Shown: positions 27,374 through 37,540, counted from the stretch's first letter. The stretch is DNA of 44,761 bases from Azospirillum isscasi (GCF_030849505.1 NZ_JAUJFI010000027.1:1-44761); one strand, 5' to 3'. Numbers and translations are program-made. Notes: generated from the sequence alone by a model not told the origin.

Positions 27374-27391
27374 ATTTCGCATCTGCGAAAT
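27374..27391. repeat. Near-perfect palindrome in the phoU/YqhA-like divergent region
   Basis: ATTTCGCA (27374-27381) and TGCGAAAT (27384-27391) pair around TC. It lies 53 bases before the YqhA-like start and 138 bases before phoU. It may be a regulator operator or a small mobile palindrome; a PHO box pattern is not visible. Confidence 0.6.
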
Positions 27392-27444
27392 GGCAAGAGT
27401 CCGGCGCTCCTACCCCTTATGACCAAGCACGGACGCCGACCGTC

Positions 27445-27987
27445 ATGATCGAACGCCGCTTCGAACAGATCATCTTCGCCAGCCGCTGGCTGCTCGCGCC
27501 CTTCTACCTGGGGCTCGTCGTGTCGCTCGTGCTCCTGCTGGCGAAGTTCGTGCAGGAAATCTTCCACATCGTCCCGCATGTGCTGGAGATGCAGGAAAAG
27601 GACGTGCTTCTGGCGGTGCTGACGCTGATCGACCTGTCGCTGGCCGGCAACCTGCTGCTGATGGTGATCTTTTCGGGATACGAGAACTTCGTGTCCAAGA
27701 TCGACGTGGCCGACCACGAGGACCGTCCGGACTGGATGGGCAAGGTCGACTTCGGCGGGCTGAAGCTGAAACTGATCGCCTCCATCGTGGCGATCTCCGG
27801 CATCCATCTGCTGAAGAGCTTCATGAACATCGACAACAGCAGCAAGGAAAACCTGATGTGGATGGTCATCGTCCACATGACCTTCGTGGTGTCGGGCGTC
27901 CTGCTGGCCCTGATGGACCGGCTGGAGGGGGGGCATCACGGGGCGCACGGCAAGGCCGCGGTGGCGGAGAAAACCGGCGGGCATTGA
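27445..27987 (+). CDS. YqhA/UPF0114 family membrane protein
   Basis: A 180-residue inner-membrane protein of the TIGR00645 family. It opens MIERRFEQIIFASRWLLAPFYLGL, the conserved start of the family, and has about four membrane helices (about 15-35, 57-77, 107-124 and 136-158). ENFVSKIDVADHEDRPDWMGKVDF is the conserved cytoplasmic loop. The last 20 residues are rich in His and Gly. The function is unknown. The ATG at 27445 matches the family N-terminus, whereas earlier in-frame codons do not. Confidence 0.92.
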   Translation: MIERRFEQIIFASRWLLAPFYLGLVVSLVLLLAKFVQEIFHIVPHVLEMQEKDVLLAVLTLIDLSLAGNLLLMVIFSGYENFVSKIDVADHEDRPDWMGKVDFGGLKLKLIASIVAISGIHLLKSFMNIDNSSKENLMWMVIVHMTFVVSGVLLALMDRLEGGHHGAHGKAAVAEKTGGH

Positions 27988-28324
27988 GGCCGCCGGGAGG
28001 GCCGCCGGAGCGGTTTCAAAGCGGACACAAAGCCGTTGCGGCGGGTTGGGAATCAGCCTAAGGATACCCCCGGCGCGAGCGGGGCGGTTGGCCGGACGCC
28101 GGAGGTTTCCGCCTTCCGTTGACGGAAAATTAACCCTGACGCGGCAGTGTGGCGGGCACCGGAGGACGGCGTTCCGCCAGCACTTCGGGGTCTGGGAAAT
28201 CAGCCGGGACCGGCCTTGCGTCAAGGTCCGCCTCCCATCGAACAGAGCGCCGGTCCGGCGCCGGCGTCCGCCCCACGGGCGCCGGGAACAGGGTCCGGCA
28301 AGGCGTGCCGGTTGCACTCTCCGC

Positions 28325-29480
<1,156 letters not shown>

Positions 29481-29570
29481 TTGGTGTATTGCTCGGTTGG
29501 GTTCCCCCGGCGGTTCGTCCGTTCGCCGGCGTAGCCGGGGGCGGATCGCGTACCTGGACGGGATGATCCT

Positions 29571-30440
29571 GTGAAGCCTCGCAATTCCGGCTCCGTCGTG
29601 CGCCTTGCCGCCCCTCTGCGGGCGCTTGCCCAGCGCTTCTCGTTTCTTCTGCTGGTGCTTGCCTCCGTCGCTCTGATGATGGTGGGCAAGATCGACGCGC
29701 TGTCGGTGGACAGCGCCCGCGCCCGCGTGACCGACGCCTTTGCCCCCATCCTGGACGCGATCTCGCGCCCCGCCGCCACCGCCGCCCATGTGGTGGAGTC
29801 GGTGGTGCAGGTGCAGAACGCTTTCGAGGAAAACCAGCGGCTGAAGGCGGAGAACGCGCGGCTGCTCCAGTGGAAGCAGGCGGCGCTGCGGTTGGAGGCG
29901 GAGAATCTCAGCCTCCGCTCCCTGCTGAAGGCGACCCCCGAACCGTCCTCCTCCTTCATCACCGCGCGGGTCATCGCCGCGCCGGGCAGTTCCTTCCTGC
30001 GCACGCTGGTGGTGACCGCCGGGCGCCGCGACGGCGTGCGCAAGGGGCAGGCGGCCATCGCCGGCAGCGGGCTGGTCGGCCGGGTGATCGAGGTCGGGGA
30101 ATGGTCGGCCCGCATCCTTCTGCTGACCGACATCAACACCCGCATTCCCGTGGTTCTGGAGCGCTCGCGCCAGCGGGCGGTGATGGCGGGCGACAATTCC
30201 GACCAGACCCGGCTCCTCTACCTGCCGCCGGAAGCGCCGGTCCAGGTGGGGGAGCGGGTGGTGACGTCCGGTCACGGCGGGCAGTTTCCGCCGGGCCTGC
30301 CGGTGGGCGTGGTGTCCTCGGCGAGTGAGCGTGGCGTCCGGGTGCAGCCGAACGTCGATCTGTCGCGGGTCGAGCACCTGCAACTGGTCGAGTTCGCCCT
30401 GCCGGGAAGCGAAGCGGAACCGTCGTCCGAGCCGAAATGA
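29571..30440 (+). CDS. mreC: Rod-shape protein MreC
   Basis: MreC spans the inner membrane once and links MreB to PBP2 in the periplasm. The 289-residue product has a membrane helix at about 20-38 (AQRFSFLLLVLASVALMMV), a coiled coil at about 70-115 (FEENQRLKAENARLLQWKQAALRLEAENLSL, read in parts) and the MreC beta-rich domain with VIAAPGSSFLRTLVVTAG, GLVGRVIEVGEWSARILLLTD and FPPGLPVGVVSS. The start is GTG at 29571. mreD overlaps its end by ATGA. Confidence 0.96.
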   Translation: MKPRNSGSVVRLAAPLRALAQRFSFLLLVLASVALMMVGKIDALSVDSARARVTDAFAPILDAISRPAATAAHVVESVVQVQNAFEENQRLKAENARLLQWKQAALRLEAENLSLRSLLKATPEPSSSFITARVIAAPGSSFLRTLVVTAGRRDGVRKGQAAIAGSGLVGRVIEVGEWSARILLLTDINTRIPVVLERSRQRAVMAGDNSDQTRLLYLPPEAPVQVGERVVTSGHGGQFPPGLPVGVVSSASERGVRVQPNVDLSRVEHLQLVEFALPGSEAEPSSEPK

Positions 30441-30949
30441 CGCTGACCCTCTGGCAGCGGCTGGACAAGACGGGGCGGAATCTGGCGCCCTTCGCGGTGA
30501 CGGTGATGCTGGCGCTGGCCGGGATGATACCGGTGCCGCTGCCCGGCTATGCGTCGGTGGCACCTTTCCTGACCGCCATCGCCGTCTATTATTGGGCGAT
30601 CCACCGGCCCGACCTGATGGGGCCGGGCACCGCCTTCCTGATCGGGCTGCTTCAGGATCTGCTGACCGGCGGGCCGCTGGGGGTGAACGCGCTGGTGCTG
30701 GTGCTGGTCCACTGGGCGGTGTCCAGCCAGCGGCGCGTCCTGGTGTCCAGCACCTTCGCCCTGATGTGGTTCGGCTTCGCGCTGGTCATGATGGGCGTGG
30801 CCTGCATCCAGTGGCTGGCCTTCACGGTGCTTCAGGCGGCGGTTCTGCCGTTCAAGCCGGCGCTGTTCCAGGCGCTGCTGACCATGGCGTTCTTCCCGGC
30901 GGTCGCCTGGATGCTGATCCGCGTCCATCGCGCCTTTCTGCAGGGATGA
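30437..30949 (+). CDS. mreD: Rod-shape protein MreD
   Basis: A 170-residue multi-pass inner-membrane partner of MreC with about five hydrophobic helices. Family marks are IPVPLPGYASVAPFLTAIAVYYWAIHRPDLM and LLQDLLTGGPLGVNALVLVLVH, read in parts. The start overlaps the mreC stop, which couples translation. The PBP2 gene follows 40 bases later. Confidence 0.93.
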   Translation: MTLTLWQRLDKTGRNLAPFAVTVMLALAGMIPVPLPGYASVAPFLTAIAVYYWAIHRPDLMGPGTAFLIGLLQDLLTGGPLGVNALVLVLVHWAVSSQRRVLVSSTFALMWFGFALVMMGVACIQWLAFTVLQAAVLPFKPALFQALLTMAFFPAVAWMLIRVHRAFLQG

Positions 30950-30989
30950 CGGGGGCCTTGGATGATCTGGCAAGGGAGATGAGTGGCCT

Positions 30990-32876
30990 TTGACTGCGAT
31001 GGACCGCGACACCGACCGCTACCGCCTGCTGACCCGCCGCGCCGCCGTGCTGGGCGGGCTGAAGCTCGCCGGGCTGTCCGCGCTGGTCGGGCGGCTCTAC
31101 TACCTGCAGGTGGTCGAGTCGGCGCGCTACACCATGCTGGCGGAGGAGAACCGCATCAGCCTGCGGCTGGTCGCCCCGTCGCGCGGCACCATCGTGGACC
31201 GCTTCGGCGCGCCGCTGGCGATGAACCAGCAGAATTACCGCGTCGTCGTGGTGTCGGAGCGCACGCGCAACATCCAGGACACGCTGGACAAGATCTCCAA
31301 GATCGTTCCGCTGACGGACAGCGACCGCCGCCGCGTGATGCGCGAACTGCACCGCAAGCGCCGCTTCGTCCCGGTCACCGTCCGCGAGAACCTGACCTGG
31401 GAGCAGGTCGCCACCATCGAGATGAACACGCCGGACCTGCCGGGCGTCGCCATCGAGGTGGGCGAAATCCGCCATTACCCGGAGGCGGAGGCGACCGCTC
31501 ACATCCTGGGCTATGTCGGTGCCGTGTCGGAGGCGGAGCTGAACGGCGATCCCGTGCTGTCGCTGCCGGGCTTCCGCATCGGCAAGGCCGGGATGGAGAA
31601 GTACCACGAGAAGGCGCTGCGCGGCACCGCGGGCACCAGCCAGCTCGAAGTCAACGCGGTCGGGCGCGTCATCCGCGAGCTGTCGCGCGACGAGGGGCAG
31701 CCGGGGCGGGAGGTCCAGCTCACCATCGACATCGGCCTCCAGAAGTTCGTGCAGCAGCGGCTGGCGCAGGAGGTCAGCGCCGCCGCCGTGGTGATGGACG
31801 TCCACACCGGCGGCATCTACGCCCTGTGCTCCCACCCCAGCTACGACCCCAACCAGTTCACCATGGGCATCAGCGCCGAGCTGTGGGAGGAGCTGCTGTC
31901 CAACCAGGCGACGCCGCTGAACAACAAGGCGGTGGCCGGGCAGTACCCGCCGGGCTCCACCTTCAAGCCGGTGGTGGCGCTGGCGGCCTTGGAATCGGGG
32001 CTGATCAGCCGCAACCACACGGTCTTCTGCCCGGGTCACATGGACCTGGGCGACCACCGCTTCCATTGCTGGAAGAAGGGCGGGCACGGCACGGTGGACG
32101 TGGTCGGCGCGCTGCGCCATTCCTGTGACGTGTGGTTCTACGACGTGTCGCGGCGCATCGGCATCGACCGCATCGCCGAGATGTCCCACCGCTTCGACAT
32201 GGGGCAGTTGACCGGGCTGGACCTGCCGCACGAGCGGCCCGGCCTGATCCCGTCCATCGACTGGAAGAAGGGTGCCCTGGGCAAGCCCTGGGCGCAGGGC
32301 GAGACGCTGATCGCGGCCATCGGGCAGGGCTACGTGCTGTCCACCCCGATGCAGCTCGTCGCCATGACGGCGCGGCTGGCCAACGGCGGCTTCGCGGTGA
32401 AACCCCACCTGACCAAGCAGATCAAGGCGCTGTCGGGGGAGCAGACCAGTTGGCCGCCGATCGGGGTGAAGAAGGAAAATCTGGACCTCGTCCTGCGCGG
32501 CCTCTACGAGGTGACCAACGCGCCGAACGGCACCGCCTACAAGTCCCGCATCACCGAACCGGGCTTTGAAATGGCCGGCAAGACCGGTTCCGCCCAGGTC
32601 CGCCGCATCACCATGGCGGAGCGCAGCACCGGCGTGAAGAAGAACGAGGATCTGCCCTGGCGGGAGCGCGACCACGCGCTGTTCATCTCCTACGCGCCGG
32701 TCAGCTCCCCGCGATACGCCTGCGCGGTGTTCGTGGAGCACGGCGGCGGCGGCTCCACCGCGGCGGCGCCCATTGCGCGCGACATCCTGCTGGAATGCCA
32801 GAAACGCGACCCGGGCCGCGCCGCCGTTGCGGAAAGCGCCCCGCCGCCCCCGCCGCCGGGCGGCACCCGGGGCTGA
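30990..32876 (+). CDS. mrdA: Penicillin-binding protein 2 (peptidoglycan transpeptidase)
   Basis: PBP2 is the elongation-specific cross-linking enzyme of the rod complex. The 628-residue product has an N-terminal membrane anchor (about 18-35, VLGGLKLAGLSALVGRLYYLQ), a pedestal/dimerisation domain (about 50-240, with RGTIVDRFGAPLAMN), and the transpeptidase domain with the active-site motifs Ser323-T-F-Lys326 (PPGSTFKPV), S378-C-D380 and Lys531-T-G (MAGKTGSAQV). The end is rich in Pro and Gly. The start is TTG at 30990; ATG at 30999 is the alternative. The usual next gene, rodA, is absent: the following gene is a chemoreceptor on the other strand. Confidence 0.96.
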   Translation: MTAMDRDTDRYRLLTRRAAVLGGLKLAGLSALVGRLYYLQVVESARYTMLAEENRISLRLVAPSRGTIVDRFGAPLAMNQQNYRVVVVSERTRNIQDTLDKISKIVPLTDSDRRRVMRELHRKRRFVPVTVRENLTWEQVATIEMNTPDLPGVAIEVGEIRHYPEAEATAHILGYVGAVSEAELNGDPVLSLPGFRIGKAGMEKYHEKALRGTAGTSQLEVNAVGRVIRELSRDEGQPGREVQLTIDIGLQKFVQQRLAQEVSAAAVVMDVHTGGIYALCSHPSYDPNQFTMGISAELWEELLSNQATPLNNKAVAGQYPPGSTFKPVVALAALESGLISRNHTVFCPGHMDLGDHRFHCWKKGGHGTVDVVGALRHSCDVWFYDVSRRIGIDRIAEMSHRFDMGQLTGLDLPHERPGLIPSIDWKKGALGKPWAQGETLIAAIGQGYVLSTPMQLVAMTARLANGGFAVKPHLTKQIKALSGEQTSWPPIGVKKENLDLVLRGLYEVTNAPNGTAYKSRITEPGFEMAGKTGSAQVRRITMAERSTGVKKNEDLPWRERDHALFISYAPVSSPRYACAVFVEHGGGGSTAAAPIARDILLECQKRDPGRAAVAESAPPPPPPGGTRG

Positions 32877-32927
32877 GGGGCGGGCTGAGGGCCGGGCTCC
32901 GAGGGGGGGCCGGAGCGCGCGGTTGCT

Positions 32928-34625
32928 CTACGCCGCACGCACCTCGGCCAGGAACTGGTCCACTTCCCGCTTCAGGCTGGAGGCGCGATCGGCCAACTGG
33001 TCGGCCGCATTCTTCACGCTGTGGGTGGCGGTGCTGGTTTCCGTTTCGGCCTTCTGGATGCCGACGACGTTGCTGGACACCTCCGCCGTGCCGTTGGCGG
33101 CCTGCTGGGCGTTGCGGCTGATCTCCCCCGTCGCGGCGCTCTGCTGCTCGACGGACGCGGCCATTTCCGCGGTGGAGCGGTCGATGTCCTCGACCTGGGT
33201 GATGATGGCGCGCATGGCGTCCACCGTCCGGCCCGAGGCGCTCTTCACCGCGGCGATCTGGCTGCCGATCTGCTCCGTCATCGCGTGGGTCTGGTTGGCG
33301 AGGTTCTTTACCTCCTGCGCCACCACGGCGAAGCCCTTGCCGGCCTCACCCGCGCGGGCGGCCTCGATGGTGGCGTTCAGCGCCAGCAGGTTGGTCTGCG
33401 AGGCGACGGAGTTGATGGCCGCGACGATCTGGTCCACCTGCTCGATGGCGCCGGCCAGGGAGTCGAGCTGGCTCTGCGCCAGGTTGGCCCCTTCCGCCGC
33501 GGCCTTGGAGCGGGCGGCGGCGCGGGACACGCGCTCGGCCAGCTCATGGATGGAGGCGGACATCTCTTCCGACGCCGCGGCGACGGTCTGCACGTTGGCG
33601 CTGGCCTCCTCCGACGCGCCGGCCACGGCGCCGCACTGGGCGCTGACCTCCTCGACGGCGGCGGAGAGCTGGGCGGCGGTGGCCTGAAGCTCCGCCGCGG
33701 CGCCGCCGACGCCGTTCACGATGACGCCCACCCGCGATTCGAAGCGGCCCGCGAGGTCGAGCATCGCCGCGCGCTTCTCCGCCTGGGACCGGGCCGCGGC
33801 CTCCTTGGCCTCGCGCTCCATCTCGCGGTTGCGGACCAGGTTGTCCTTGAACACCGCCGCGGTGGCGGCGATCTGGCCGACCTCGTCCCTGCGGTCGGCG
33901 CCGTAGACGTCCGTTTCCAGCCGGCCGTCGGCCAGACCGCGCAGGCAGGCGACGATGGTTTCCACCGGCCGGACGATGCCGAAGCGGGACACCAGCCAGC
34001 CCATCAGCAGCCCCGCCAGGATGCCGGCGGCGGCGGCGGTGACGAGTTGGGCCGACCGCCGCTCCGCCAGCAGCGTGGCGTCCTTGGACAGCCGCGACGC
34101 CTTGTCGTCGGTGTAGGTGGTGTAGGCGACGGCCAGTTCCTGCAGCTTGCGCGCGGCGGCGTTGCTCTTCTCCACGGAGGCGAGGATTTCGCGCTGCACC
34201 CCTGCTGTGGCGCCCGTCCCGTTCCGGCGGACCACCGACAGCGTGTCCTCAAGCTCCCGCTGGTAGATGACCAGCACGGTGTCGAACTCGCCCAGCAGGC
34301 GACTCTGCTCCGCGTCGGCGGTGTTCTTCACATTGGCCAGATAGGAGGCCAGCGCGTCGCGGCTCTTCGCGATGGAGGGGAGAACCTGTTCGAGGTCGGC
34401 GGGGTTGGCGGCCAGCCGGTACTCGTCGCGGACCAACTCGACCACGATCCGGTTGATCCGGGCGCCGAGCTTCATCTCTTCCCCCGCCACCTTGATCTCG
34501 TCGGTGGCGTGGTTCAGCGCGTTGAGGCTGGAAATCGACGTGGCGGTGATGCCCGCGCAGATCGCCGCCAGCAGAACGATGATGGACTGGATCTTGGTGG
34601 AGATCTTAAGGTTGCAAAGTTTCAT
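32928..34625 (-). CDS. Methyl-accepting chemotaxis protein
   Basis: A 565-residue transmembrane chemoreceptor. The first membrane helix is at about 12-32 (QSIIVLLAAICAGITATSISS), followed by a helical periplasmic sensor (about 35-190, four-helix-bundle-like), a second membrane helix (193-214), a HAMP linker (215-266) and a cytoplasmic signalling hairpin. The signalling tip is VASQTNLLALNATIEAARAG followed by EAGKGFAVVAQEVKNLA. It lacks the C-terminal CheR-binding pentapeptide. The ligand cannot be read from sequence. The chosen ATG at 34625 gives MKLCNLKISTKIQS, the usual opening; an earlier in-frame ATG at 34691 would add 22 Pro/Ser-rich residues. It stands alone, without che genes. Confidence 0.95.
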   Translation of the reverse strand: MKLCNLKISTKIQSIIVLLAAICAGITATSISSLNALNHATDEIKVAGEEMKLGARINRIVVELVRDEYRLAANPADLEQVLPSIAKSRDALASYLANVKNTADAEQSRLLGEFDTVLVIYQRELEDTLSVVRRNGTGATAGVQREILASVEKSNAAARKLQELAVAYTTYTDDKASRLSKDATLLAERRSAQLVTAAAAGILAGLLMGWLVSRFGIVRPVETIVACLRGLADGRLETDVYGADRRDEVGQIAATAAVFKDNLVRNREMEREAKEAAARSQAEKRAAMLDLAGRFESRVGVIVNGVGGAAAELQATAAQLSAAVEEVSAQCGAVAGASEEASANVQTVAAASEEMSASIHELAERVSRAAARSKAAAEGANLAQSQLDSLAGAIEQVDQIVAAINSVASQTNLLALNATIEAARAGEAGKGFAVVAQEVKNLANQTHAMTEQIGSQIAAVKSASGRTVDAMRAIITQVEDIDRSTAEMAASVEQQSAATGEISRNAQQAANGTAEVSSNVVGIQKAETETSTATHSVKNAADQLADRASSLKREVDQFLAEVRAA

Positions 34626-34853
34626 GGGACCATCTCGCCATGATGGAGGCCCGGACGCGAAGCTCGGGCTGGGGCCGGCTAGCAGCGGCATGTCTGGATC
34701 ATGAGCTGTACAACGTTTGCAGCCACCGTGCTTTGATGCGTGTCAAATTCCCTTTCGAAAGTGGTGCCCGGCCCTTCCCCGAACGAAGGGTTTCAGGAAC
34801 CGCGGGCCGATGAGTCCTGTTTCCGGGAAGCGAAAACTCCCGGGTGGACAGAG

Positions 34854-35516
34854 ATGGCGGGCGGGCTGACCAATTGGCTTGTGGATGTGATGCACACGAT
34901 GAATTACGTGGGCATCTTCCTGCTCCTGGTCCTGGCGCGGGTGGTTCCGCCGGTCCCGGCGGAGTCGGTCATACCATTGGCCGGCATCGCGGCGGCGCAG
35001 GGCGAATACAACCTGTTCGGGGTCGCCCTGGCCGGCGGGCTGGGGTCGCTGGCCGGACAGCTGGTGTGGTTTCTGCCCAGCCGCCTGATGGGCCGCGAGC
35101 GGCTGGAAGCCTTCCTGAAGCGCTACGGCCACTGGCTGACGATCCACCCCGGGAAGGTCCGGCGAAGCACGGATTGGTTCGGCCGTCATGGCGGGATCGC
35201 CGTGTTCCTGACGCAGCCGGTGCCGGGGGTGCGGACGCTGATCTCGATCCCCGCCGGGGCCTGCCGGATGTCGATCCCGCTCTACTGTCTCTATTCCGGA
35301 GCCGGGTCGATCCTGTGGACGCTGCTGCTCGCCTGGACCGGCTACATGCTCTCCCGCTGGCCCTTCGCGCACAGCATGGTGGGCTATTTCACCGTGGGGC
35401 TTCTGGTGGTCCTGGTGGGGTTGTACCTGTACCGGCTGGCCAGCCATTTCCACGGCATCCGCCGCGCACAGAAGTCGGGCGGCGGCCCGGCGGCGGATGC
35501 GCCGCTCAGCCCGTGA
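34854..35516 (+). CDS. DedA family membrane protein
   Basis: A 220-residue DedA/SNARE-associated (VTT) protein. It has the conserved VVPPVPAESVIPLAGIAAAQGEYN region (about 31-54), GSLAGQLVWFLPSRLMGRERLEAF, and the signature FGRHGGIAVFLTQPVPGVRTLISIPAGACRM, read in parts at about 105-135, with the Arg and Pro residues typical of the family. There are about five membrane segments. Members act in membrane lipid (undecaprenyl phosphate or phospholipid) translocation in other bacteria; the specific job here is not known. The ATG at 34854 fits the family start; an earlier in-frame ATG adds a non-conserved stretch. Confidence 0.93.
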   Translation: MAGGLTNWLVDVMHTMNYVGIFLLLVLARVVPPVPAESVIPLAGIAAAQGEYNLFGVALAGGLGSLAGQLVWFLPSRLMGRERLEAFLKRYGHWLTIHPGKVRRSTDWFGRHGGIAVFLTQPVPGVRTLISIPAGACRMSIPLYCLYSGAGSILWTLLLAWTGYMLSRWPFAHSMVGYFTVGLLVVLVGLYLYRLASHFHGIRRAQKSGGGPAADAPLSP

Positions 35517-35544
35517 ATTCGGCCCGTGAATTCGGACCGTGAAC

Positions 35545-36198
35545 TCAGCTCATGGCCCAGCCGGCCATGCCCGTGAAGGCCATGCCGAGCGCCCAGACGC
35601 CGAAGCAGGCCAGCGCGACCCCCGTGCAGTGGTTCAACCGGGTCAGTCCCTTGTCCGAAATGCGGTGGCGCACGGCGGCGACCCCCATGGACAGGGCAAG
35701 CCACCACAGCGACGCGCCGGTGAAGACACCGGCCACCAGGGTGGAGGCGTCCACCCGCCCCAGGTTCCCGCCCAGCCCGAAGCCGGCGAAGATGGCGATG
35801 AAGGCCATGATGGTCGCCGGGTTGGTCAGTGTGAGCGACAGGCCGGTCATGAAGCCGCCCAGGAAGGACGGGGTGTCGGGGGCGCTGGCGGCCTCGCGCT
35901 CCTCGTCCTCCGGATTCTGGCGGAAGGTGCGGATGGCGACCACGATCAGGAAGATGCCGCCGACGAGCTGGAAGGCGATCTCGTGCCCCTGAAGGAAGTC
36001 CAGCGCCGCGGACACGCCGAAGGCGGCGATGGCGCCGTAGATGGTGTCGGCCACGGCGGCGCCGAAACCGGTGAAGAAGCCCATCAGCGGCCCGTGCTGA
36101 AGCGTGCGGCGGATGCAGAGCAGGCCGATGGGGCCGACGGGGGCGGCTATGGCGATCCCGAGGACGATGCCTTGCAGAAGCACCACCAGACCATGCAC
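35545..36198 (-). CDS. LysE family exporter
   Basis: A 217-residue inner-membrane exporter with about six helices. It opens VHGLVVLLQGIVLGIAIAAPVGPIGLLCIRRTL, with the GIAIAAPVGPIGLLCIRRTLQHGPLMGF region (about 12-39) that defines LysE/RhtB proteins, and GLSLTLTNPATIMAFIAIFAGFG (about 119-141). Known members export lysine, arginine, homoserine or threonine. The start is GTG at 36198, with an AGAGG ribosome site eight bases upstream; an ATG one base later is out of frame. It is divergent from the BMP gene. Confidence 0.93.
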   Translation of the reverse strand: MHGLVVLLQGIVLGIAIAAPVGPIGLLCIRRTLQHGPLMGFFTGFGAAVADTIYGAIAAFGVSAALDFLQGHEIAFQLVGGIFLIVVAIRTFRQNPEDEEREAASAPDTPSFLGGFMTGLSLTLTNPATIMAFIAIFAGFGLGGNLGRVDASTLVAGVFTGASLWWLALSMGVAAVRHRISDKGLTRLNHCTGVALACFGVWALGMAFTGMAGWAMS

Positions 36199-36372
36199 GC
36201 CGACCACCTCTTCCGATGTGTGAAACGTCCCGACCGGACGGCTGGCGGGCGTGATAGCGGCCCACCGTCCTTCCGTCAACCGGTGTTCCCCCTGTCGCGT
36301 GGCGGGACGAGTGGTTATTCTGCCATCCATGACCCGCCATGCGGGCGATCCGGAACGGGGGGAAGCGGAACG

Positions 36373-37353
36373 ATGTCGATGAAGCGGATACTGGCGGTCC
36401 TGGTCCTGTCGCTGACGGCGGGCACCGCGCTGGCGGCGGACGAGTTCCTGCCGGCGGTGGTGTTCGACCAGGGCGGCAAGTTCGACAAGTCCTTCAACGA
36501 GGCGGCCTACAACGGGGCGGAGCGTTTCAAGAAGGAGACCGGGATCGCCTACCGCGAGTTCGAGGTCACCAGCGAGGGCCAGCGCGAGCAGGCGCTGCGC
36601 AACATGGCGCGGCGCGGCGCCACCGTCATCACGGCGGTCGGCTTCTCCCAGTCCGCCGCGGTGGACAAGGTGTCGCGGGAATATCCCAACACGAAATTCT
36701 GCCTGATCGACGACAAGCTGGACCTGCCCAACGTGCAGTCCGTGACCTTCAAGGAGCATGAGGGCTCCTTCCTCGTCGGCATGCTGGCGGCGCTGGCCTC
36801 GCGGACCGGGAAGGTCGGCTTCGTCGGCGGCATGGACATCCCGCTGATCCGCAACTTCCAGACCGGTTACGAGCAGGGCGTGCGCCATGTGAAGGCGGAT
36901 GGCGAGGTCTTCACGAACATGACCGGGACCACCCCCGCCGCCTGGAACGATCCCACCCGCGGGGCGGAACTGGCCAAGAGCCAGTTCGGGCGCGGCGCCG
37001 ACGTGGTCTTCGCGGCGGCGGGGGCGACCGGCCTCGGCGTGCTCCAGGCCGCGGCGGACGCCGGAAGGCTGGGCGTCGGGGTGGACAGCAACCAGAACTG
37101 GATCCATCCGGGCAAGATCCTGACCTCCATGGTCAAGCGGGTGGACGTGACCGTCTACGACTGCATGAAGACCGCCAAGGACGGCAGTTGGGCGCCCGGC
37201 CACCGCGTCGTCGGACTGAAGGAGGAAGGCGTGGGCTACGCGCTGGACGAGAACAACCGGAGGCTCGTCACGGCGGAGATGGAGAAGGCCGTCGAGGACG
37301 CCAAGCGGAAGATCATCGCGGGGGAACTGGTGGTGAAGGCTTATCAGCCGTGA
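36373..37353 (+). CDS. BMP family nucleoside-binding protein of ABC importer
   Basis: A 326-residue periplasmic protein of the BmpA/Med type. The signal peptide MSMKRILAVLVLSLTAGTALA is followed by ADEFLPAVVFDQGGKFDKSFNEAAYNGAERF, the mark of this family (phenylalanine-stacked nucleoside site near the start). Further marks are ITAVGFSQSAAVDKVSREYPNTKFCLIDD, GFVGGMDIPLIRNFQTGYEQG and GVGVDSNQNWIHPGKILTSMVKRVD, read in parts. It would capture nucleosides for the ATPase and permeases that follow. It is the first gene of the nucleoside operon, followed by a palindromic repeat. Confidence 0.95.
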   Translation: MSMKRILAVLVLSLTAGTALAADEFLPAVVFDQGGKFDKSFNEAAYNGAERFKKETGIAYREFEVTSEGQREQALRNMARRGATVITAVGFSQSAAVDKVSREYPNTKFCLIDDKLDLPNVQSVTFKEHEGSFLVGMLAALASRTGKVGFVGGMDIPLIRNFQTGYEQGVRHVKADGEVFTNMTGTTPAAWNDPTRGAELAKSQFGRGADVVFAAAGATGLGVLQAAADAGRLGVGVDSNQNWIHPGKILTSMVKRVDVTVYDCMKTAKDGSWAPGHRVVGLKEEGVGYALDENNRRLVTAEMEKAVEDAKRKIIAGELVVKAYQP

Positions 37354-37379
37354 TCTGAGTTTCTGCGTCGCCGACCGTT

Positions 37380-37518
37380 GCCCCCTCCCTAACCCTCCCC
37401 CGCTCTCGGCGGACCAAAGTCCGCCTGCCGCGTCAGCGCAAACCGAAGGTTTGCGCGAGAGCTACGCGGGGGAGGGAAGGGGCCCGCGGCGCAGCCGTGG
37501 GAAGGGTGGGGGCAAGGG
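37380..37518. repeat. GC-rich intergenic palindrome, copy E, with insert
   Basis: The same family as copies A-D, in the opposite orientation to D: ACCCTCCCCCGC at the left, GCGGGGGAGGGAAGGGG and GGAAGGGTGGGGGCAAG at the right. The loop of the CCCTCCCCC/GGGGGAGGG hairpin holds a 61-base insert (37402-37462) nearly identical to that in copy D read on the other strand. It lies between the binding-protein gene and the ATPase gene of one operon, the same relative place as copy A. Confidence 0.9.
37402..37462. repeat. Nested three-way-junction cassette in copy E
   Basis: The outer stem GCTCTC/GAGAGC encloses GGCGGAC-CAAA-GTCCGCC (37408-37425), the linker TGCCGCGTCA (37426-37435) and GCGCAAACC-GAA-GGTTTGCGC (37436-37456). 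All three stems pair perfectly. The reverse complement matches the insert of copy D. Confidence 0.9.
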
Positions 37519-37540
37519 CCTCGCCATAAAGAAAACCCCC

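Noticed and set aside
32877..32927. Terminator after mrdA
   Set aside because: GCTCCG/CGGAGC can pair, but the stem is short and lacks a T-run, and the sequence is a simple G-rich tandem stretch.
34737..34746. TTGACA on the minus strand as the -35 of the chemoreceptor gene
   Set aside because: The hexamer is perfect but no acceptable -10 element lies 16-18 bases downstream; no flagellar sigma-factor pattern is seen either.
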